Numbered from the stretch's first letter, positions 11,493 through 25,238 are shown. The stretch: DNA of 64,000 bases from [Mycobacterium] zoologicum (GCF_020172665.1 NZ_CP083985.1:2534953-2598952); one strand, 5' to 3'. Notes: a model not told the origin generated them from the letters alone. Made by a program: numbers and translations.

Positions 11493-12278
11493 TCAAGGCA
11501 GCGGCCCGCCCGCGGCCAGCGCGGCCAGGATGGCGAACTGCTCGCCGTCCAGCGACGCACCGCCGACCAGACCACCGTCCACATCGGGCTGGCCGATGAG
11601 CTCGCCGACGTTCTTGGCGTTGACCGAGCCGCCGTAGAGCACCCGGACCGTCTCGGCGATCTTCGGTGAGGCGAGCTTGCCCAACTCGGCGCGCACCGCT
11701 GCGCACACCTCCTGGGCGTCGGCCGCACCGGCCACCCGGCCGGTGCCGATCGCCCACACCGGCTCGTAGGCGATGACGACCTGGGCGATCTGCTCGGCGC
11801 TCAGGCCGGCCAGCGAGCCGCGCAGCTGCTCCAGGCAGTGCTCGACGTGGGTGCCGGCCTCCCGGATCTCCAGGTGCTCGCCGATGCAGACGATCGGGGT
11901 CAGGCCGTGCCGCAGGGCGGCCGCGGCCTTGGCGGCCACCAGCGCGTCGTCCTCGCCGTGGTAGCTGCGCCGCTCGGAGTGCCCCACCACCACGAAGGTG
12001 CAGCCCAGCTTGGCCAGAAACGCCCCACTGACCTCACCGGTGTAGGCGCCCGAGTCGTGCTGCGAGAGGTCCTGGGCGCCGAAGGTGAGCCGCAGCTTGT
12101 CGCCGTCGACCAGGGTCTGCACGCTGCGCAGGTCGGTGAACGGCGGCAGCACGGTGACGTCGACCTTGTCGAAGTACTTGTCCGGCAACGAGAACGCCAC
12201 CTTCTGCACCAGGGCGATGGCCTCGAAGTGGTTGAGGTTCATCTTCCAGTTGCCGGCGATCAGCGGCTTGCGACTCAT
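11493..12278 (-). CDS. tpiA: triosephosphate isomerase
   Basis: Interconverts dihydroxyacetone phosphate and glyceraldehyde 3-phosphate. 261 aa. [13 protein letters not shown] holds the N-terminal Asn/Lys, [13 protein letters not shown] the electrophilic His, and [13 protein letters not shown] the catalytic glutamate; all are intact. Third gene of the gap-pgk-tpiA glycolytic cluster, 21 bp from pgk, with AGGGGAGC before the ATG. Confidence 0.98.
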   Translation of the reverse strand: MSRKPLIAGNWKMNLNHFEAIALVQKVAFSLPDKYFDKVDVTVLPPFTDLRSVQTLVDGDKLRLTFGAQDLSQHDSGAYTGEVSGAFLAKLGCTFVVVGHSERRSYHGEDDALVAAKAAAALRHGLTPIVCIGEHLEIREAGTHVEHCLEQLRGSLAGLSAEQIAQVVIAYEPVWAIGTGRVAGAADAQEVCAAVRAELGKLASPKIAETVRVLYGGSVNAKNVGELIGQPDVDGGLVGGASLDGEQFAILAALAAGGPLP

Positions 12279-12299
12279 GTGCAGCTCCCCTTGAAAAAT

Positions 12300-13526
12300 T
12301 TAATTGTCCAGTACCTGCAGGCCTGGGAGTGGTTTGCCCTCAAGGTATTCCAGTGACGCCCCGCCACCGGTGGAGATGTGGGAGAAGCCGTCTTCGGGCA
12401 GGCCCAGGGCCCGCACCGCGGCCGCGGAGTCTCCCCCGCCCACCACGCTGAACGCGCCCTTGGCGGTGGCCGCCGCGATCGCCTCGGCCACACCCCGGGT
12501 GCCCGCGGCGAACGCCGGGAACTCGAAGACGCCCATCGGGCCGTTCCAGAAGATGGTCTTGGCGTTGGACAGCAGTGTGGCGAACCGCTCCACCGAGCCG
12601 GGGCCGATGTCCAGGCCCATCTGGCCTTCCGGGATGTCCTCGGCCGGGACCGTCGTGGGCGTCGCGTCGGCGGCGAACTTCTCGGCGACCACGATGTCCG
12701 CCGGCAGCCGCAGCACGTCGGCGTAGTCGTCGAGCAACTGCCGGCAGGTGTCGACCATGTCGGCCTCCAGCAGCGAGGTGCCCACCGGCAGCCCCTGGGC
12801 GGCCAGGAAGGTGAAGCACATGCCGCCGCCGATCACGATGGAATCGGCCTTGGTCGCCAGCGACTTGATCACGCCCAGCTTGTCGGAGACCTTGGATCCG
12901 CCCAGCACCACCGCGTACGGCCGCTCGGTCGACTCGGTGAGCTGCGCAAGGACCTTGATCTCCGCGTCGACCAGTGTCCCGGCGTAGGCCGGCAGCAGGG
13001 TGGCCACGTCGTAGACCGAGGCCTGCTTGCGGTGCACCACGCCGAAGCCGTCGGAGACGAACGCCCCTGGCGAGCCGTCCGGTGCGGCCACCAGCTCGGC
13101 CAGTGCGCGGGCCAGCCCGAGCCGCTCGGCGTCGTCCTTGCTGGTCTCGCGCGGGTCGAAGCGGATGTTCTCCAGCAGCAGCACGTCCCCGTCGGTCAGG
13201 CCCTCGGCGCGGGCCAGCGCGTCGGTGCCGACCACATCACCGGCCAGCTGGACGTGCCGGCCCAGCTGCTCGCCCAGTGCCTTGGCGACCGGCGCCAGCG
13301 ACAGCTTGGGGTCGACAGCACCCTTGGGCCGGCCCAGGTGCGCGGTGACGACCACCTTGGCGCCGGCCTGCGACAGTGCCCGCAGGGTGGGCACCGAGGC
13401 GGTGATCCGTCCGGCGTCGGTGATGTTTCCGTCGTCGTCGAGCGGGACGTTCAGGTCGGAGCGCACCAGCACGCCCCGACCCGTCACCCCTTCGGCCAGC
13501 AGGTCGTCGAGCGTCTTGTGAGCCAC
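12300..13526 (-). CDS. pgk: phosphoglycerate kinase
   Basis: Makes ATP from 1,3-bisphosphoglycerate. 408 aa (family ~410). [27 protein letters not shown] and the nucleotide-site [13 protein letters not shown] are present. The chosen GTG ([13 protein letters not shown]) lies 5 bp after the gap stop. The frame reads open well upstream, but that part lies inside gap and is spurious. Transcribed with gap and tpiA. Confidence 0.97.
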   Translation of the reverse strand: MAHKTLDDLLAEGVTGRGVLVRSDLNVPLDDDGNITDAGRITASVPTLRALSQAGAKVVVTAHLGRPKGAVDPKLSLAPVAKALGEQLGRHVQLAGDVVGTDALARAEGLTDGDVLLLENIRFDPRETSKDDAERLGLARALAELVAAPDGSPGAFVSDGFGVVHRKQASVYDVATLLPAYAGTLVDAEIKVLAQLTESTERPYAVVLGGSKVSDKLGVIKSLATKADSIVIGGGMCFTFLAAQGLPVGTSLLEADMVDTCRQLLDDYADVLRLPADIVVAEKFAADATPTTVPAEDIPEGQMGLDIGPGSVERFATLLSNAKTIFWNGPMGVFEFPAFAAGTRGVAEAIAAATAKGAFSVVGGGDSAAAVRALGLPEDGFSHISTGGGASLEYLEGKPLPGLQVLDN

Positions 13527-13531
13527 AGCGC

Positions 13532-14557
<1,026 letters not shown>

Positions 14558-14716
14558 TTACTCCTCGTGTCTTGCTGAAATGAGCCGATGTATTCCCAGT
14601 CAGCCTAGTGCGTGACGTAGCACACGGCGCAGGGTCTCGACGTTAATCCCGCGACACCGGCCGGACCGGCGGCCGGTGCGGGAATCAGTCCGCGGTCAGT
14701 GCGGTTGGCTAGTGCC

Positions 14717-15352
14717 ATGCGCATACAGATCTGGTCGGACGTCGTGTGCCCGTTCTGCTACATCGGCAAACGCAGGCTGGAGGCCGCGTTGGCCGAGACC
14801 GGGATCTCCGCGGACATCGCGTGGCGCAGCTTCGAGCTGGACCCGCAGGCGCCGCCCCTGCTCGATCGGCCGCTGGCCGAGGCGATGGCCGCCAAGTACG
14901 GCTTCAGCCAGGACCGGGCCCGGGCCTTTCTCGACGGCCAGCGCCGATCGGCTGCCGCCGTGGGCCTGTCCTTTGACTATGCGAACATCAAGCGTGGCAA
15001 CACCTTCAACGCTCACAGGCTGATCCACCTGGGCGCATCACAGGGGTTGGCCGACAATGTCAAGGAGCGGTTCCTGCGGGCGTATTTCACCGAAGGCGCC
15101 GCAATCGGGGACCGCGACGTGCTGGCCGGTCTGGCCGTCGAGGCCGGTCTGGACGCCACGGCGGTGGCGGCGGTGCTGGCCGGCGACGCCTACGCCGCGC
15201 AGGTGCGAGACGATGAGCGCCGAGCCGGTGAACTCGGTATCCACGCGGTGCCGCACTTCCTGATCAACGAGCGCACGGCGATCTCCGGGGCGGCGGAGGT
15301 GGCGACGTTCGCTGCGGCACTGCGCGCTGAGGCGGCTACCGGTCCGGTTTGA
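14717..15352 (+). CDS. DsbA-family oxidoreductase, FrnE-like
   Basis: Thioredoxin-fold thiol oxidoreductase. 211 aa. The active-site CPFC lies near residues 11-14 (SDVVCPFCYIGKRRLE), followed by an inserted helical domain and the C-terminal cis-proline segment GIHAVPHFLINE. No signal peptide, so cytoplasmic, like FrnE and mycobacterial Rv2466c-type proteins. ATG at 14717 puts the strand-1 motif MRIQIWSD at the N-terminus; an ATG 6 codons upstream (14699) is less likely. Its 3' end overlaps the convergent DUF3556 gene by 17 nt. The physiological substrate is unknown. Confidence 0.85.
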   Translation: MRIQIWSDVVCPFCYIGKRRLEAALAETGISADIAWRSFELDPQAPPLLDRPLAEAMAAKYGFSQDRARAFLDGQRRSAAAVGLSFDYANIKRGNTFNAHRLIHLGASQGLADNVKERFLRAYFTEGAAIGDRDVLAGLAVEAGLDATAVAAVLAGDAYAAQVRDDERRAGELGIHAVPHFLINERTAISGAAEVATFAAALRAEAATGPV

Positions 15353-17096
15353 CCCGACCGCGCTTGGTGATGCGGACGGGGAGCTCGTCGCCGGGCTGTG
15401 GCCACGGCTGGCGGCTGAGCATGTCGGCGATCGCGACATAGCCGGCCTCGATCAGCCCGGTTTTGGCGTCGAAGATCTGGTAGGCCTGTTCGCGCCGGTG
15501 AATGGGTTGGCCTTCGAGCGTGATCACCCGCAGGTCGCCGTCGGCGAAGTCGCAGCGGCGCTGCACCGCCGCCAGCAGCTGCTCGTTGTGCAGGTGTCCC
15601 TCGCCGAAGTTCCATCCGATCAGCGGGCCGGCGATGACCTCGCCGTCCCGGATCGTGTAGTCGGCCGCGTTGCCCTCTCCGCCCAGTGCCCGGGGCAGCA
15701 GTCCGTTGAGCGCCCGGCCGTGCAGGTGCATGGCACGAAACGCCCCCGGGACCTTGGCGGCCACCAGGTCGACGGTCGCCGGGTCGTAGAACTTCGCCAA
15801 CTGGTTGATGACCAGTGGCGAGCTCTTGACGATCTTGGTCTCCAGGGTGTCCTCGGCGCCGCCGCGGAAGCACCAGAAGCTGGCCGCCCAGTTCCCGGCG
15901 TAGTACCGCATGGCCGGCAGGAACGAGATCTGCTGCGGAAACATGTTTCCCGCGATCGGGATCACGACCAGCCCGGTGAACAGGATGGCCATCAGCAGCG
16001 GTGAGCGCAGGTCGTAGACGCTGACTTCGGGGTGCTGCCCGAACAGGAAGAACAGTGAGAACAGAAAGAACACGTTCCATTCCAACGGGACTCCCATCGG
16101 GAGGTTGGACAGGATGTTGAGGTGGAAGATCACCATGAACGCGATCAGGAACCACCGCCACGGGTGATCTCCGGCGACCAGCACCAGTAATGCCGGCACC
16201 ACGAATTCGGCGGTGGTACCGCCGACGTGGGCCATCAGCTGCGGTATCCGGGTGGGGCGCAGATCATCGAGGTGATCGACGTACATCCGGCGCTTGAGGC
16301 CGGTGAAGATCTTCGCCCGCAGCAGGGCGTTGTTGCTGGTCATCACCGCGACCACATAGGGAAAGTGGTGGTTGAGCTTGGATGTGGCTGCACCCCACCA
16401 CAATCCGAGGATGATGAGCTTGAACGCGGCCATCTGATCGACATAGGGGAAGAAGAACACCAGCAGGGTCAGGCCGTAGTGCTCGGCGCGAGCGGCCAGG
16501 AAGATCGTCTTGTCGCGCAGACCCAGCACGACCAGCGCGATCACCACCGGCACCACCAGCGTCGGGTCCAGCAGGCCCACCGGGGCGGGGTCGCCCTGAC
16601 CGGCCGACAGCAGCAGCCGCACACCGCAGATCAGCACCGCGGCGTACAACGCGACGTCGGCGACGGTGCGGGTGTCGCCGCGGGTCAGCGGAATCCTGTC
16701 CGGCCAGGGCGGCAGCCGGATCGTGTTGGGCCGCAACCAGTACAGGGCACCGCCGATGGGCGGCCAGAACCGGGCGGTCAGCGGACCCGATCCGCAGCCC
16801 AGGCCGACGATCTCGAACAGCAGGCTGAACAGGACGAGCTTCTGGTAGACGATCGGCTGCGTCCACCACTCGGAGATGCGGCTCAAGCCGTCCAGGCCCG
16901 GGGTGGTCGCGATGACAGCCGCCGCGCCGGCGACGTAGGCCGCGATCTTGAGCAGGTAGATCAGGTAGACCCCCGACGGGGTGCCGAAGCCCTCTTCGGC
17001 CCAGTGCCGGCTGCAGATCTGGATACGCGTCGCCCACGGGGCGGCGCGCCACGTCTCGGGGGCGATGTCGGGGACCGACGGTTTGATGAATCCCAT
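15336..17096 (-). CDS. DUF3556 multipass membrane protein
   Basis: 586 aa integral membrane protein of unknown function, a family largely confined to mycobacteria and relatives. N-terminal MGFIKPSVPDIAPETWR is typical. About eight to ten hydrophobic spans lie between residues 45 and 370; the C-terminal ~180 residues form a soluble-looking domain (DGEVIAGPLIGWNFGEGHLH) ending in a basic tail. AGCGAGTGAGGA lies before the ATG. Convergent overlap with the FrnE-like gene; separated by 55 bp from the downstream end of the hydrolase gene. Confidence 0.8.
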   Translation of the reverse strand: MGFIKPSVPDIAPETWRAAPWATRIQICSRHWAEEGFGTPSGVYLIYLLKIAAYVAGAAAVIATTPGLDGLSRISEWWTQPIVYQKLVLFSLLFEIVGLGCGSGPLTARFWPPIGGALYWLRPNTIRLPPWPDRIPLTRGDTRTVADVALYAAVLICGVRLLLSAGQGDPAPVGLLDPTLVVPVVIALVVLGLRDKTIFLAARAEHYGLTLLVFFFPYVDQMAAFKLIILGLWWGAATSKLNHHFPYVVAVMTSNNALLRAKIFTGLKRRMYVDHLDDLRPTRIPQLMAHVGGTTAEFVVPALLVLVAGDHPWRWFLIAFMVIFHLNILSNLPMGVPLEWNVFFLFSLFFLFGQHPEVSVYDLRSPLLMAILFTGLVVIPIAGNMFPQQISFLPAMRYYAGNWAASFWCFRGGAEDTLETKIVKSSPLVINQLAKFYDPATVDLVAAKVPGAFRAMHLHGRALNGLLPRALGGEGNAADYTIRDGEVIAGPLIGWNFGEGHLHNEQLLAAVQRRCDFADGDLRVITLEGQPIHRREQAYQIFDAKTGLIEAGYVAIADMLSRQPWPQPGDELPVRITKRGRVKPDR

Positions 17097-17151
17097 GTTG
17101 TCCTCACTCGCTGGAGTCCGTTCAGTTATAACGGCCGCGGCGTGAGGCCGG

Positions 17152-17958
17152 TCAGCTTTTCGGGTAGGCCGCGCGCAGCAGCGCCGGCGGCTTGAACGGG
17201 TGCCAGTCGCCGGCGGGCTGCGCCAGGCGATCGGCGATCACGTAGACCGCCGCAGGATGGTAGGCGAAGGCGATGTGGCTGGCGGCGATGCCGATGTTCT
17301 CGGTCTGGGGCGCGACACAGGTGAGGCACACCTGCCGCCCGACGATGCCGTCCACGACGGAGTACAGCGCGGTGGTGGGCACCGGCAGTGGCGGCGGCTC
17401 GGATTCGCCACGCACTTCGTGCATCGCGGACTGATAGTCGCCGTACCAGCGGGCCCACTGGGTCCAGCGCGGCCACTGCGGGAAGTCGGACATGTCGGTC
17501 GGTACGGAGTCGGCCTGATCGGACATGCCGGTGGCGAGCCGGATCGGCGAACCCAGGGTGATCACCTGGCGAACTGATTCCGTTCTGCGCCAAGCCAATT
17601 CACGGGCATATAGGCCTCCCAGGCTCCAGCCGATCACCGAGATCGGGACCTGATAGCGGGCCGAAAGCGCGTCGAGCCGTGCGGCTATCCCGTCACGCAC
17701 CCGCGGCGTCGGGCCGAAATTGGTGCCCAGTCCCCAGCCATGCACCCGATAACCCAGCCGCCGCAGCACACGGCGCAGGACCAGGGTCGCCGAGTCGGCA
17801 GCACCCAGGCCGGGCAGCACCAGCACCGGGTGGCCGTCACCACGCGGCAGATTTCCCAGCAGGGGTGCCGCCCCGGCGAGCAGCCCGATATCGACGGCGG
17901 CGCGAGCGGGTTCGGTGAGGTAGAGCAGCCGGCTCGGGATGACGGGCCGGTGGTTCAT
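17152..17958 (-). CDS. alpha/beta hydrolase (esterase/lipase-like)
   Basis: 268 aa. The nucleophile elbow GWSLGG is near residue 110 (VIGWSLGGLYARELA), preceded by LVLPGLGAADSATL, which forms the oxyanion region; a C-terminal histidine (ASHIAFAYHPA) could complete the triad. No clear signal peptide. ATG at 17958 (MNHRPVIPSRLL) is chosen; a longer in-frame reading to 18045 is Arg-rich and unlike the family. Substrate unknown. It lies 98 bp downstream of whiA on the same strand, so low-level cotranscription is possible. Confidence 0.75.
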   Translation of the reverse strand: MNHRPVIPSRLLYLTEPARAAVDIGLLAGAAPLLGNLPRGDGHPVLVLPGLGAADSATLVLRRVLRRLGYRVHGWGLGTNFGPTPRVRDGIAARLDALSARYQVPISVIGWSLGGLYARELAWRRTESVRQVITLGSPIRLATGMSDQADSVPTDMSDFPQWPRWTQWARWYGDYQSAMHEVRGESEPPPLPVPTTALYSVVDGIVGRQVCLTCVAPQTENIGIAASHIAFAYHPAAVYVIADRLAQPAGDWHPFKPPALLRAAYPKS

Positions 17959-18056
17959 GCCGGGAGTCCCGCGGGGACGGCGTTGGATTTCACGGTTCGA
18001 AGGATAGCGACGATGCCGTCGACGTCGGCCTCGCCGAACCCGCAACTCTGGAGAAG

Positions 18057-19040
18057 TCAGGCGTCTTCCAGCAGATCCGGCGTGACCGCCGACTCGGTGT
18101 CGGGAATCCCGTCCTGCTTGGCCTTGCGGTCGGCCATCGACAGCAGTCGCCGAATCCGGCCGGCCACAGCGTCTTTGGTCATCGGCGGGTCGGCCAGCCG
18201 GCCCAGCTCCTCCAGGGATGCCTGCCGGTGCTCGACGCGCAGCTTGCCCGCCGAGGCCAGATGGTCGGGCACCCCGTCGCCCAGGATCGCCAGCGCACGT
18301 TCCACCCGCGCGGCCGCGGCCACCGCCGCGCGCGCCGAACGCCGCAGGTTCGCGTCGTCGAAGTTGGCCAGCCGGTTGGCGGTCGCGCGCACCTCGCGGC
18401 GAATCCGACGCTCCTCCCAGACCAGCCGGGTGTCCTGGGCACCCATCCGGGTCAGCAGCGCACCGATCGCCTCACCGTCGCGCACCACCACCCGATCGGC
18501 CCCGCGCACCTCGCGGGCCTTGGCGCTGATGCCCAGCCGTCGCGCCGCACCCACCAGCGCGAGCGCCGCCTCCGGGCCCGGGCAGCCGACCTCCAGCGCC
18601 GACGAGCGGCCCGGCTCGGTCAGCGATCCGTGGGCCAAAAACGCTCCGCGCCAAGCGGCTTCGGCATCAGCCACGCTGCCGCCGACGACTTGGGCCGGCA
18701 GGCCACGCACCGGGCGTCCGCGCAGATCCAGCAGACCGGTCTGGCGGGCCAGCGCCTCACCGTCCTTGGTCACCCGCAGCACGTAGCGCGTGTTCTTGCG
18801 CATCCCACTGGCGGTCAACACGTGCACGATCGCGTTGTAGCCGTACAGGTCGAAGATGTCCTTGCGCAGCCGGCGGGCGATCACACCCTGATCCACCTCG
18901 GCCTCGACCACCACCCGGCCCGCCACGATGTGCAGCCCGCCGGCGAAGCGCAGCAACGCCGCCACCTCGGCACGGCGCGCGCTGACCGAGCTGATCACGA
19001 GACGGCTCAGCTCATCTTTGACTTCGGCCGTCATCGCCAC
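18057..19040 (-). CDS. whiA: DNA-binding protein WhiA
   Basis: Sporulation/cell-division regulator family with a LAGLIDADG-like N-terminal domain and a C-terminal helix-turn-helix. 327 aa. Conserved blocks: [39 protein letters not shown] and the HTH region [17 protein letters not shown]. Start ATG overlaps the yvcK 3' end by 10 nt. Part of the actinobacterial rapZ-yvcK-whiA module. Nearly identical in layout to Rv1423. Confidence 0.97.
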   Translation of the reverse strand: MAMTAEVKDELSRLVISSVSARRAEVAALLRFAGGLHIVAGRVVVEAEVDQGVIARRLRKDIFDLYGYNAIVHVLTASGMRKNTRYVLRVTKDGEALARQTGLLDLRGRPVRGLPAQVVGGSVADAEAAWRGAFLAHGSLTEPGRSSALEVGCPGPEAALALVGAARRLGISAKAREVRGADRVVVRDGEAIGALLTRMGAQDTRLVWEERRIRREVRATANRLANFDDANLRRSARAAVAAAARVERALAILGDGVPDHLASAGKLRVEHRQASLEELGRLADPPMTKDAVAGRIRRLLSMADRKAKQDGIPDTESAVTPDLLEDA

Positions 19041-20110
19041 GGCTTGCCACCTCCTGGTCCGAGTCCGCTCGGTCCACTCACGCCGGTTTGCCGGCCCCCG
19101 CCCTCATCGGTCGGCAGGACCGGCGTCGGGACCGTCAGCGGCGGCGCGCCGGCCTCCCGAACCCCGTCCAGCACAGCTGCCAGCTTTCCTGGGTCATGTA
19201 AAGGTGTACCAGGTCGGGCCACGTCCACGAACGCAACCTCGGCACCGAACAGCGCCGCCGCCCTGCGCAGCTGGTCGCGCTCCCGCTCACTGGGCACCCG
19301 CCCATCGTCGATCACGATGTCATCGACGGTGAATCCGGGTGCGTGCTGGGCCAATACGTGCAGGTGACGCTCCACCGAGAAGCCCGCCGTCTCCCCCGGC
19401 TCGGCCACCAGGTTGAGCACCAGGGCGCGCCGCGCCTTGGTGGCCTGCAACGCCGAGGCCAGGCCCGGCACCAGCAGGTGCGGGATCACGCTGGTGAACC
19501 ACGACCCCGGACCGAGCACCACCAGGTCTGCGGCCATGATCGCGTCGACGGCCTGGCGGGTGGCCGGCGGATTGCCCGGCAGCAGCCGCACCCGGCGCAC
19601 CTTGCCCGGGGTGGTCGCAATCGCCACCTGGCCCCGGATCAGCCGGAACAGTCGCGGGTCGGCGTCCAGGCCCGAGACGTCGGCCTCGATCTGCAGCGCG
19701 ATCGGGCACATCGGCAACACCCGGCCCTTGACGCCCAGCATCCGGCCCAGCTCGTCGAGGGCGGCCACCGGGTCGGCCAGCACCTCGTTGAGGCCGGCCA
19801 GCAGCAGGTTGCCGATCGGATGTCCGGCCAGCGCACCGGTACCGCCGAACCGGTGCTGCAGGATGGTCGCCCACAACCGTCCGCTGGGACTGTCCGACGC
19901 CAGCGCGGCCAGCGCCATCCGCAGGTCCCCGGGCGGCACCACGTCCAGTTCGCCGCGCAGCCGTCCCGACGAGCCGCCGTCGTCGGCGACGGTGACCACC
20001 GCGGTGACGTGCGGGGTAAGCCGGCGGGCGGCCGACAGGGTCGCGTACAGACCGTGTCCGCCACCGAGCGCGACGATGCTCCGGTTGGCGCTCGCGGGCT
20101 CAATACTCAT
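19031..20110 (-). CDS. yvcK: gluconeogenesis factor family protein YvcK/CuvA
   Basis: UPF0052/CofD-fold protein; in M. tuberculosis the homologue CuvA (Rv1422) is linked to cell-wall growth and carbon use. 359 aa. [14 protein letters not shown] (nucleotide-binding) and [15 protein letters not shown] are diagnostic, and [15 protein letters not shown] is conserved. Overlaps rapZ by 4 nt (ATGA) and whiA by 10 nt. The C-terminal ~30 residues are a Gly/Pro-rich low-complexity tail. Confidence 0.95.
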   Translation of the reverse strand: MSIEPASANRSIVALGGGHGLYATLSAARRLTPHVTAVVTVADDGGSSGRLRGELDVVPPGDLRMALAALASDSPSGRLWATILQHRFGGTGALAGHPIGNLLLAGLNEVLADPVAALDELGRMLGVKGRVLPMCPIALQIEADVSGLDADPRLFRLIRGQVAIATTPGKVRRVRLLPGNPPATRQAVDAIMAADLVVLGPGSWFTSVIPHLLVPGLASALQATKARRALVLNLVAEPGETAGFSVERHLHVLAQHAPGFTVDDIVIDDGRVPSERERDQLRRAAALFGAEVAFVDVARPGTPLHDPGKLAAVLDGVREAGAPPLTVPTPVLPTDEGGGRQTGVSGPSGLGPGGGKPWR

Positions 20111-21042
20111 TCACGGCCCAGATCCCGGTGCAGCACCCGCACCGACAGCTCTCCGGAGGTGTCTTCGCTGTCCAACAGCCGCGCCAGCGCCTCGGCGATG
20201 GCGACACTGCGATGCTTGCCGCCGGTGCAACCGATGGCCACGGTCATGTATCGCTTTCCCTCTCGTCGATAGCCGCCGACCACCAGGGACAGTAGCCGGT
20301 GGTAGGTGCTCAGGAACTCGTCGGCGCCCGGCTGGCTCAGCACGTAGTCGCGCACCGCCTCGTGCTGCCCGGTGTGCGGGCGCAGCTCGTCGACCCAGTG
20401 CGGGTTGGGCAGGAATCGCACGTCCATCACCATGTCGGAGTCCATCGGCAGGCCGTACTTGAAACCGAAGGACTCGACGGTGATCGACGTGGGCGCGGTG
20501 ACGGCGTCGCCACCGAACATGTCCTCGATGCTCTCCCGCAGTTCGCGCACGCTGAGCACCGAGGTGTCGATGACGAGGTCGGCGACCGCACGCACCGGCG
20601 CCAGCATGGTGCGCTCGGCGGCGATCCCCTCGGCCAGTGTCTGTTTGCCCTGCAGCGGGTGGCTGCGGCGATTGTTCTCATAGCGGCGGATCAGCGCGTC
20701 GTCGGAAGCGTCCATGAACAGCACCCGGGGGTTGATCCCGCGGGTCGCCAGCTCCGAGCGCACCGAATCCAGGTCACCGGTGAACCCGGCCGAGCGCACG
20801 TCCATCACCACCGCCAGCTGGGTGATCCGCGAGCCGGCCGCCAACCCCAGATCCACCATCCGGGCGATCAGCTCCGGCGGCAGGTTGTCGGCGACGTACC
20901 AGCCCAGGTCTTCGAGCACCTTGGCCGCGGTGCCGCGGCCCGCGCCGGACAGCCCGGTCACCAGCACGACGTCGATGCCGGCGCCGTCTCCGGGACCGGC
21001 GACGTCGCGCTCGCGCACGCCCTTGGCTGAATCCTGGTTCAT
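20107..21042 (-). CDS. rapZ: RNase adapter/nucleotide-binding protein RapZ
   Basis: P-loop NTPase of the YvcJ/RapZ family. 311 aa. The N-terminal P-loop is [14 protein letters not shown], the usual actinobacterial variant with RGT in place of [15 protein letters not shown] follows, and the C-terminal [15 protein letters not shown] is the RNA/metabolite-binding block. Its target in mycobacteria is not established. ATG overlaps the uvrC stop by 4 nt. Confidence 0.95.
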   Translation of the reverse strand: MNQDSAKGVRERDVAGPGDGAGIDVVLVTGLSGAGRGTAAKVLEDLGWYVADNLPPELIARMVDLGLAAGSRITQLAVVMDVRSAGFTGDLDSVRSELATRGINPRVLFMDASDDALIRRYENNRRSHPLQGKQTLAEGIAAERTMLAPVRAVADLVIDTSVLSVRELRESIEDMFGGDAVTAPTSITVESFGFKYGLPMDSDMVMDVRFLPNPHWVDELRPHTGQHEAVRDYVLSQPGADEFLSTYHRLLSLVVGGYRREGKRYMTVAIGCTGGKHRSVAIAEALARLLDSEDTSGELSVRVLHRDLGRE

Positions 21043-23003
21043 CCCGACATCCGTTGCTGCTGCGCGGCGCCCGGCGCGCCGTCGGCTCCCAGGGCCTCCA
21101 GGACGGCGGTGGCGGTGGCCGCGCCGATCCCGGGGATCGAAGTGAGCTCTTCGACCGTAGCGTTCTTCAGCCGCGCCACCGAGCCGAAATGCGAGATCAG
21201 CACCTTGCGCCGATGTTCGCCCAATCCGGGGACGGCGTCGAGTACCGAAGCGGTCATCCGCCGGGACCTCTTGCTGCGGTGATAGGTGATGGCGAACCGG
21301 TGTGCCTCATCACGGATGCGCTGCAACAGGTAGAGGCCTTCGCTCTGGCGCGCCAAGATGATCGGGTCCGGCTCCGAAGGCACCCACACCTCTTCCAGGC
21401 GTTTGGCCAGGCCGATGGTCGCCACGTCGGTGATACCCAGTTCGGCCAGCACCGCGGCGGCCGCGTTGACCTGCGGGGCGCCGCCGTCCACCACATACAG
21501 GTTCGGCGGATAGGCGAACTTGCGGGACTTGCCTTCGGGGGCAAGCATTTCCGGGTCCTTCTCTTCCAGGTGCCGACGGAAGCGGCGGCGGGTCACCTCG
21601 GCGATCGAGGCTACGTCGTCGGAGCGGCCCTCCCCGGCTGCCTCGCGGATCGCGAAGTGACGGTAGTCGGACTTGCGGGGCAGCCCGTCCTCGAACACCA
21701 CCAGGGAGGCCACCACATCGGTGCCCTGCACATGGCTGATGTCGACGCATTCGATGCGCAGCGGCGCGTCGGCCAGCCCCAGCGCCTCCTGAATGTTCTG
21801 CAGCGCAGCGGATCTGGCGGTAAAATCCCCCGCACGCTTCAACTTGTGTTGCTGCAGAGCCTCTTTGGCGTTGCGCTCCACGGTCTCGGCCAGAACGCGC
21901 TTGTCGCCGCGCATCGGCACCCGCAGCGAGACCCGCGAGCCCCGCAGCCCGGACAACCAGCTGGTCAACTCGTCGGCGTTGGCCGGCAGGCACGGCACCA
22001 GCACCTCGCGCGGAACCGGGTTGACCGGCTCGTCGGCGGCGCCCTCCAATTCGGCCTGGTCGCCGTAGAACTGGGTGACGAACTGCTCCACCAGGCGTTC
22101 CAAGTCGCTGGAATCTCCTGGGTCCCCCGGCTTTTCGATGATCCACCCGCGTTGCCCCCGAACCCGGCCGCCACGCACGTGGAACACCTGAACCGCGGCC
22201 TCCAACTCGTCGTCGGCGAAGGCCACCACGTCGGCGTCGGTGCCGTCACCGAGCACCACGGCCTGTTTCTCCAAGGCGCGCTTGAGCGCGGCGACGTCGT
22301 CACGCAACCGTGCGGCGCGCTCGAAGTCGAGTTCCTCGGAGGCCGCCAGCATCTGCTGCTCCAGGCTGCGGACCAGCCGGTCGGTCTTGCCGGCCAGAAA
22401 GTCGCAGAAGTCGTCGACGATCGCACGGTGCTCGGCCGCGCTGACCCGCCCGACGCACGGAGCCGAGCACTTGCCGATGTAGCCCAGTAGGCAGGGCCGG
22501 CCGATCTGCTGGTGGCGCTTGAACACCCCGGCCGAACAGGTGCGCGCCGGAAAGACGCGCAGCAACAGGTCCAGTGTCTCCCGGATGGCCCAGGCATGCG
22601 AGTACGGCCCGAAATAGCGAACCCCTTTGCGGCGCGGTCCGCGGTAGACCATCAGCCGCGGGTATTCCTCGTTGAGGGTGACCGCCAGCACCGGGTAGGT
22701 CTTGTCGTCGCGATAGCGGACGTTAAACCGGGGATCGAACTCCTTGATCCAGTTGTATTCCAGTTGCAGCGCTTCGACCTCAGTGTTGACCACCGTCCAC
22801 TCGACGCCTGCCGCGGTGGTCACCATCTGGCGGGTGCGCGGGTGCAGGCCGGCGACGTCGGCGAAGTACGACGTCAGGCGCGACCGCAGGCTTTTCGCCT
22901 TGCCGACGTAGATGACCCGGCCGTGCGGGTCGACGAACCGGTAGACGCCGGGCTCGACGGGAATGGACCCGGGTGCCGGGCGATAGGTCGCGGGATCTGG
23001 CAC
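21039..23003 (-). CDS. uvrC: excinuclease ABC subunit C
   Basis: Makes both incisions in nucleotide excision repair. 654 aa (family ~646). Domains in order: GIY-YIG nuclease ([20 protein letters not shown], residues 15-95), cysteine cluster ([13 protein letters not shown], ~170), UVR motif ([14 protein letters not shown], ~215), RNase H-like endonuclease ([12 protein letters not shown] and [14 protein letters not shown]), and C-terminal helix-hairpin-helix ([18 protein letters not shown]). GTG start at 23003. First of the uvrC-rapZ-yvcK-whiA overlapping run. Confidence 0.98.
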   Translation of the reverse strand: MPDPATYRPAPGSIPVEPGVYRFVDPHGRVIYVGKAKSLRSRLTSYFADVAGLHPRTRQMVTTAAGVEWTVVNTEVEALQLEYNWIKEFDPRFNVRYRDDKTYPVLAVTLNEEYPRLMVYRGPRRKGVRYFGPYSHAWAIRETLDLLLRVFPARTCSAGVFKRHQQIGRPCLLGYIGKCSAPCVGRVSAAEHRAIVDDFCDFLAGKTDRLVRSLEQQMLAASEELDFERAARLRDDVAALKRALEKQAVVLGDGTDADVVAFADDELEAAVQVFHVRGGRVRGQRGWIIEKPGDPGDSSDLERLVEQFVTQFYGDQAELEGAADEPVNPVPREVLVPCLPANADELTSWLSGLRGSRVSLRVPMRGDKRVLAETVERNAKEALQQHKLKRAGDFTARSAALQNIQEALGLADAPLRIECVDISHVQGTDVVASLVVFEDGLPRKSDYRHFAIREAAGEGRSDDVASIAEVTRRRFRRHLEEKDPEMLAPEGKSRKFAYPPNLYVVDGGAPQVNAAAAVLAELGITDVATIGLAKRLEEVWVPSEPDPIILARQSEGLYLLQRIRDEAHRFAITYHRSKRSRRMTASVLDAVPGLGEHRRKVLISHFGSVARLKNATVEELTSIPGIGAATATAVLEALGADGAPGAAQQQRMSG

Positions 23004-23013
23004 GACTACAAGG

Positions 23014-23960
<947 letters not shown>

Positions 23961-25238
23961 CTACAGCGCCCCGCCGAACTCGTCGGAAACCGGAGTCACG
24001 TCGTCGAAGTCCTCCAGACCGGTCAGGTCGTGGCCCATCCGGTCGCGTTTGGTCATCAAATAGCGAATGTTCTCGGAGTTGGCCCGCACCGGCAGCGGAA
24101 CCCGCTCGATGATGTGCAGCCCGTAGCCGTCCAGCCCGACCCGCTTGGCCGGGTTGTTGGTGAGCAGCCGCATCGAGCGCACGCCCAGGTCGGCCAGGAT
24201 CTGTGCGCCGATCCCGTAGTCGCGGGCGTCGGCGGGCAGCCCGAGTTTGAGGTTGGCGTCGACGGTGTCGTCGCCGGAGTCCTGAAGTTGGTAGGCCTGC
24301 AGCTTGTGCAGCAGCCCGATGCCGCGGCCCTCGTGCCCGCGCATGTAGAGCACCACACCGCGGCCCTCCTGGGCCACCATCGCCAGCGCGGCGTCGAGCT
24401 GCGGACCGCAATCGCAACGGCGAGAACCGAACACGTCGCCGGTCAGACACTCCGAGTGCACCCGGACCAGGACGTCGTCACCTTCACTGTGCGGCCCGGC
24501 GATCTCGCCGCGAACCAGTGCGACGTGTTCGACGTCCTCGTAGATGCTGGAGTAGCCGACAGCCCGGAACTCGCCGTGCCGGGTCGGGATTCGCGCTTCG
24601 GCGACCCGCTCGATGTGCTTCTCGTGCTTGCGCCGCCACTCGATCATGTCGGCGATCGAGATGAGCGCCAGCCCGTGTTCGTCGGCGAAGACCCGCAGTT
24701 CATCGGTCTGGGCCATGGCGCCCTCGTCTTTTTGGCTGACGATCTCGCAGATCGCCCCCGCCGGCTGCAGGCCGGCCATCCGGGCCAGGTCGACCGCGGC
24801 CTCGGTGTGCCCGGGGCGGCGCAGCACGCCGCCGTCCTTGGCGCGCAACGGCACCACGTGACCCGGCCGGGTGAAGTCGTCGGCGACGCTGCCCGGATCG
24901 GCCAGCAGGCGCATCGTCGTCGCCCGGTCGGACGCCGAAATACCGGTGCCCACATTGTTCTTCGCGTCGACGGTCACGGTGTAGGCGGTGCCGTGCTTGT
25001 CCTGATTGACCGCGTACATCGGCAGCAGCCCGAGCCGGTCGCAGATCGCGCCGTCCAGCGGCACGCAGAGGTAGCCGGAGGTGTAGCGCACCATGAAGGC
25101 CACCAGTTCGGGGGTGGCCTTTTCGGCGGCGAAGATCAGGTCGCCTTCGTTCTCGCGGTCCTCGTCGTCGATGACGACGACGGCTTTACCCGCTGCGATG
25201 TCGGCAACCGCCCGCTCGACGGTGTCCAACTTCGTCAT
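23961..25238 (-). CDS. ribBA: bifunctional 3,4-dihydroxy-2-butanone-4-phosphate synthase / GTP cyclohydrolase II
   Basis: Performs both entry reactions of riboflavin synthesis. 425 aa. The N-terminal RibB domain (1-~205) has [13 protein letters not shown] and [15 protein letters not shown]. The C-terminal RibA domain has [19 protein letters not shown] with the three zinc cysteines and [17 protein letters not shown] at 25238 is used: GGTGGAG is 5 nt upstream and the length equals M. tuberculosis RibA2; a GTG two codons earlier is too close to that site. The integrated element now separates this gene from ribC, so expression of ribBA-ribH must come from a local promoter or from readthrough. Confidence 0.97.
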   Translation of the reverse strand: MTKLDTVERAVADIAAGKAVVVIDDEDRENEGDLIFAAEKATPELVAFMVRYTSGYLCVPLDGAICDRLGLLPMYAVNQDKHGTAYTVTVDAKNNVGTGISASDRATTMRLLADPGSVADDFTRPGHVVPLRAKDGGVLRRPGHTEAAVDLARMAGLQPAGAICEIVSQKDEGAMAQTDELRVFADEHGLALISIADMIEWRRKHEKHIERVAEARIPTRHGEFRAVGYSSIYEDVEHVALVRGEIAGPHSEGDDVLVRVHSECLTGDVFGSRRCDCGPQLDAALAMVAQEGRGVVLYMRGHEGRGIGLLHKLQAYQLQDSGDDTVDANLKLGLPADARDYGIGAQILADLGVRSMRLLTNNPAKRVGLDGYGLHIIERVPLPVRANSENIRYLMTKRDRMGHDLTGLEDFDDVTPVSDEFGGAL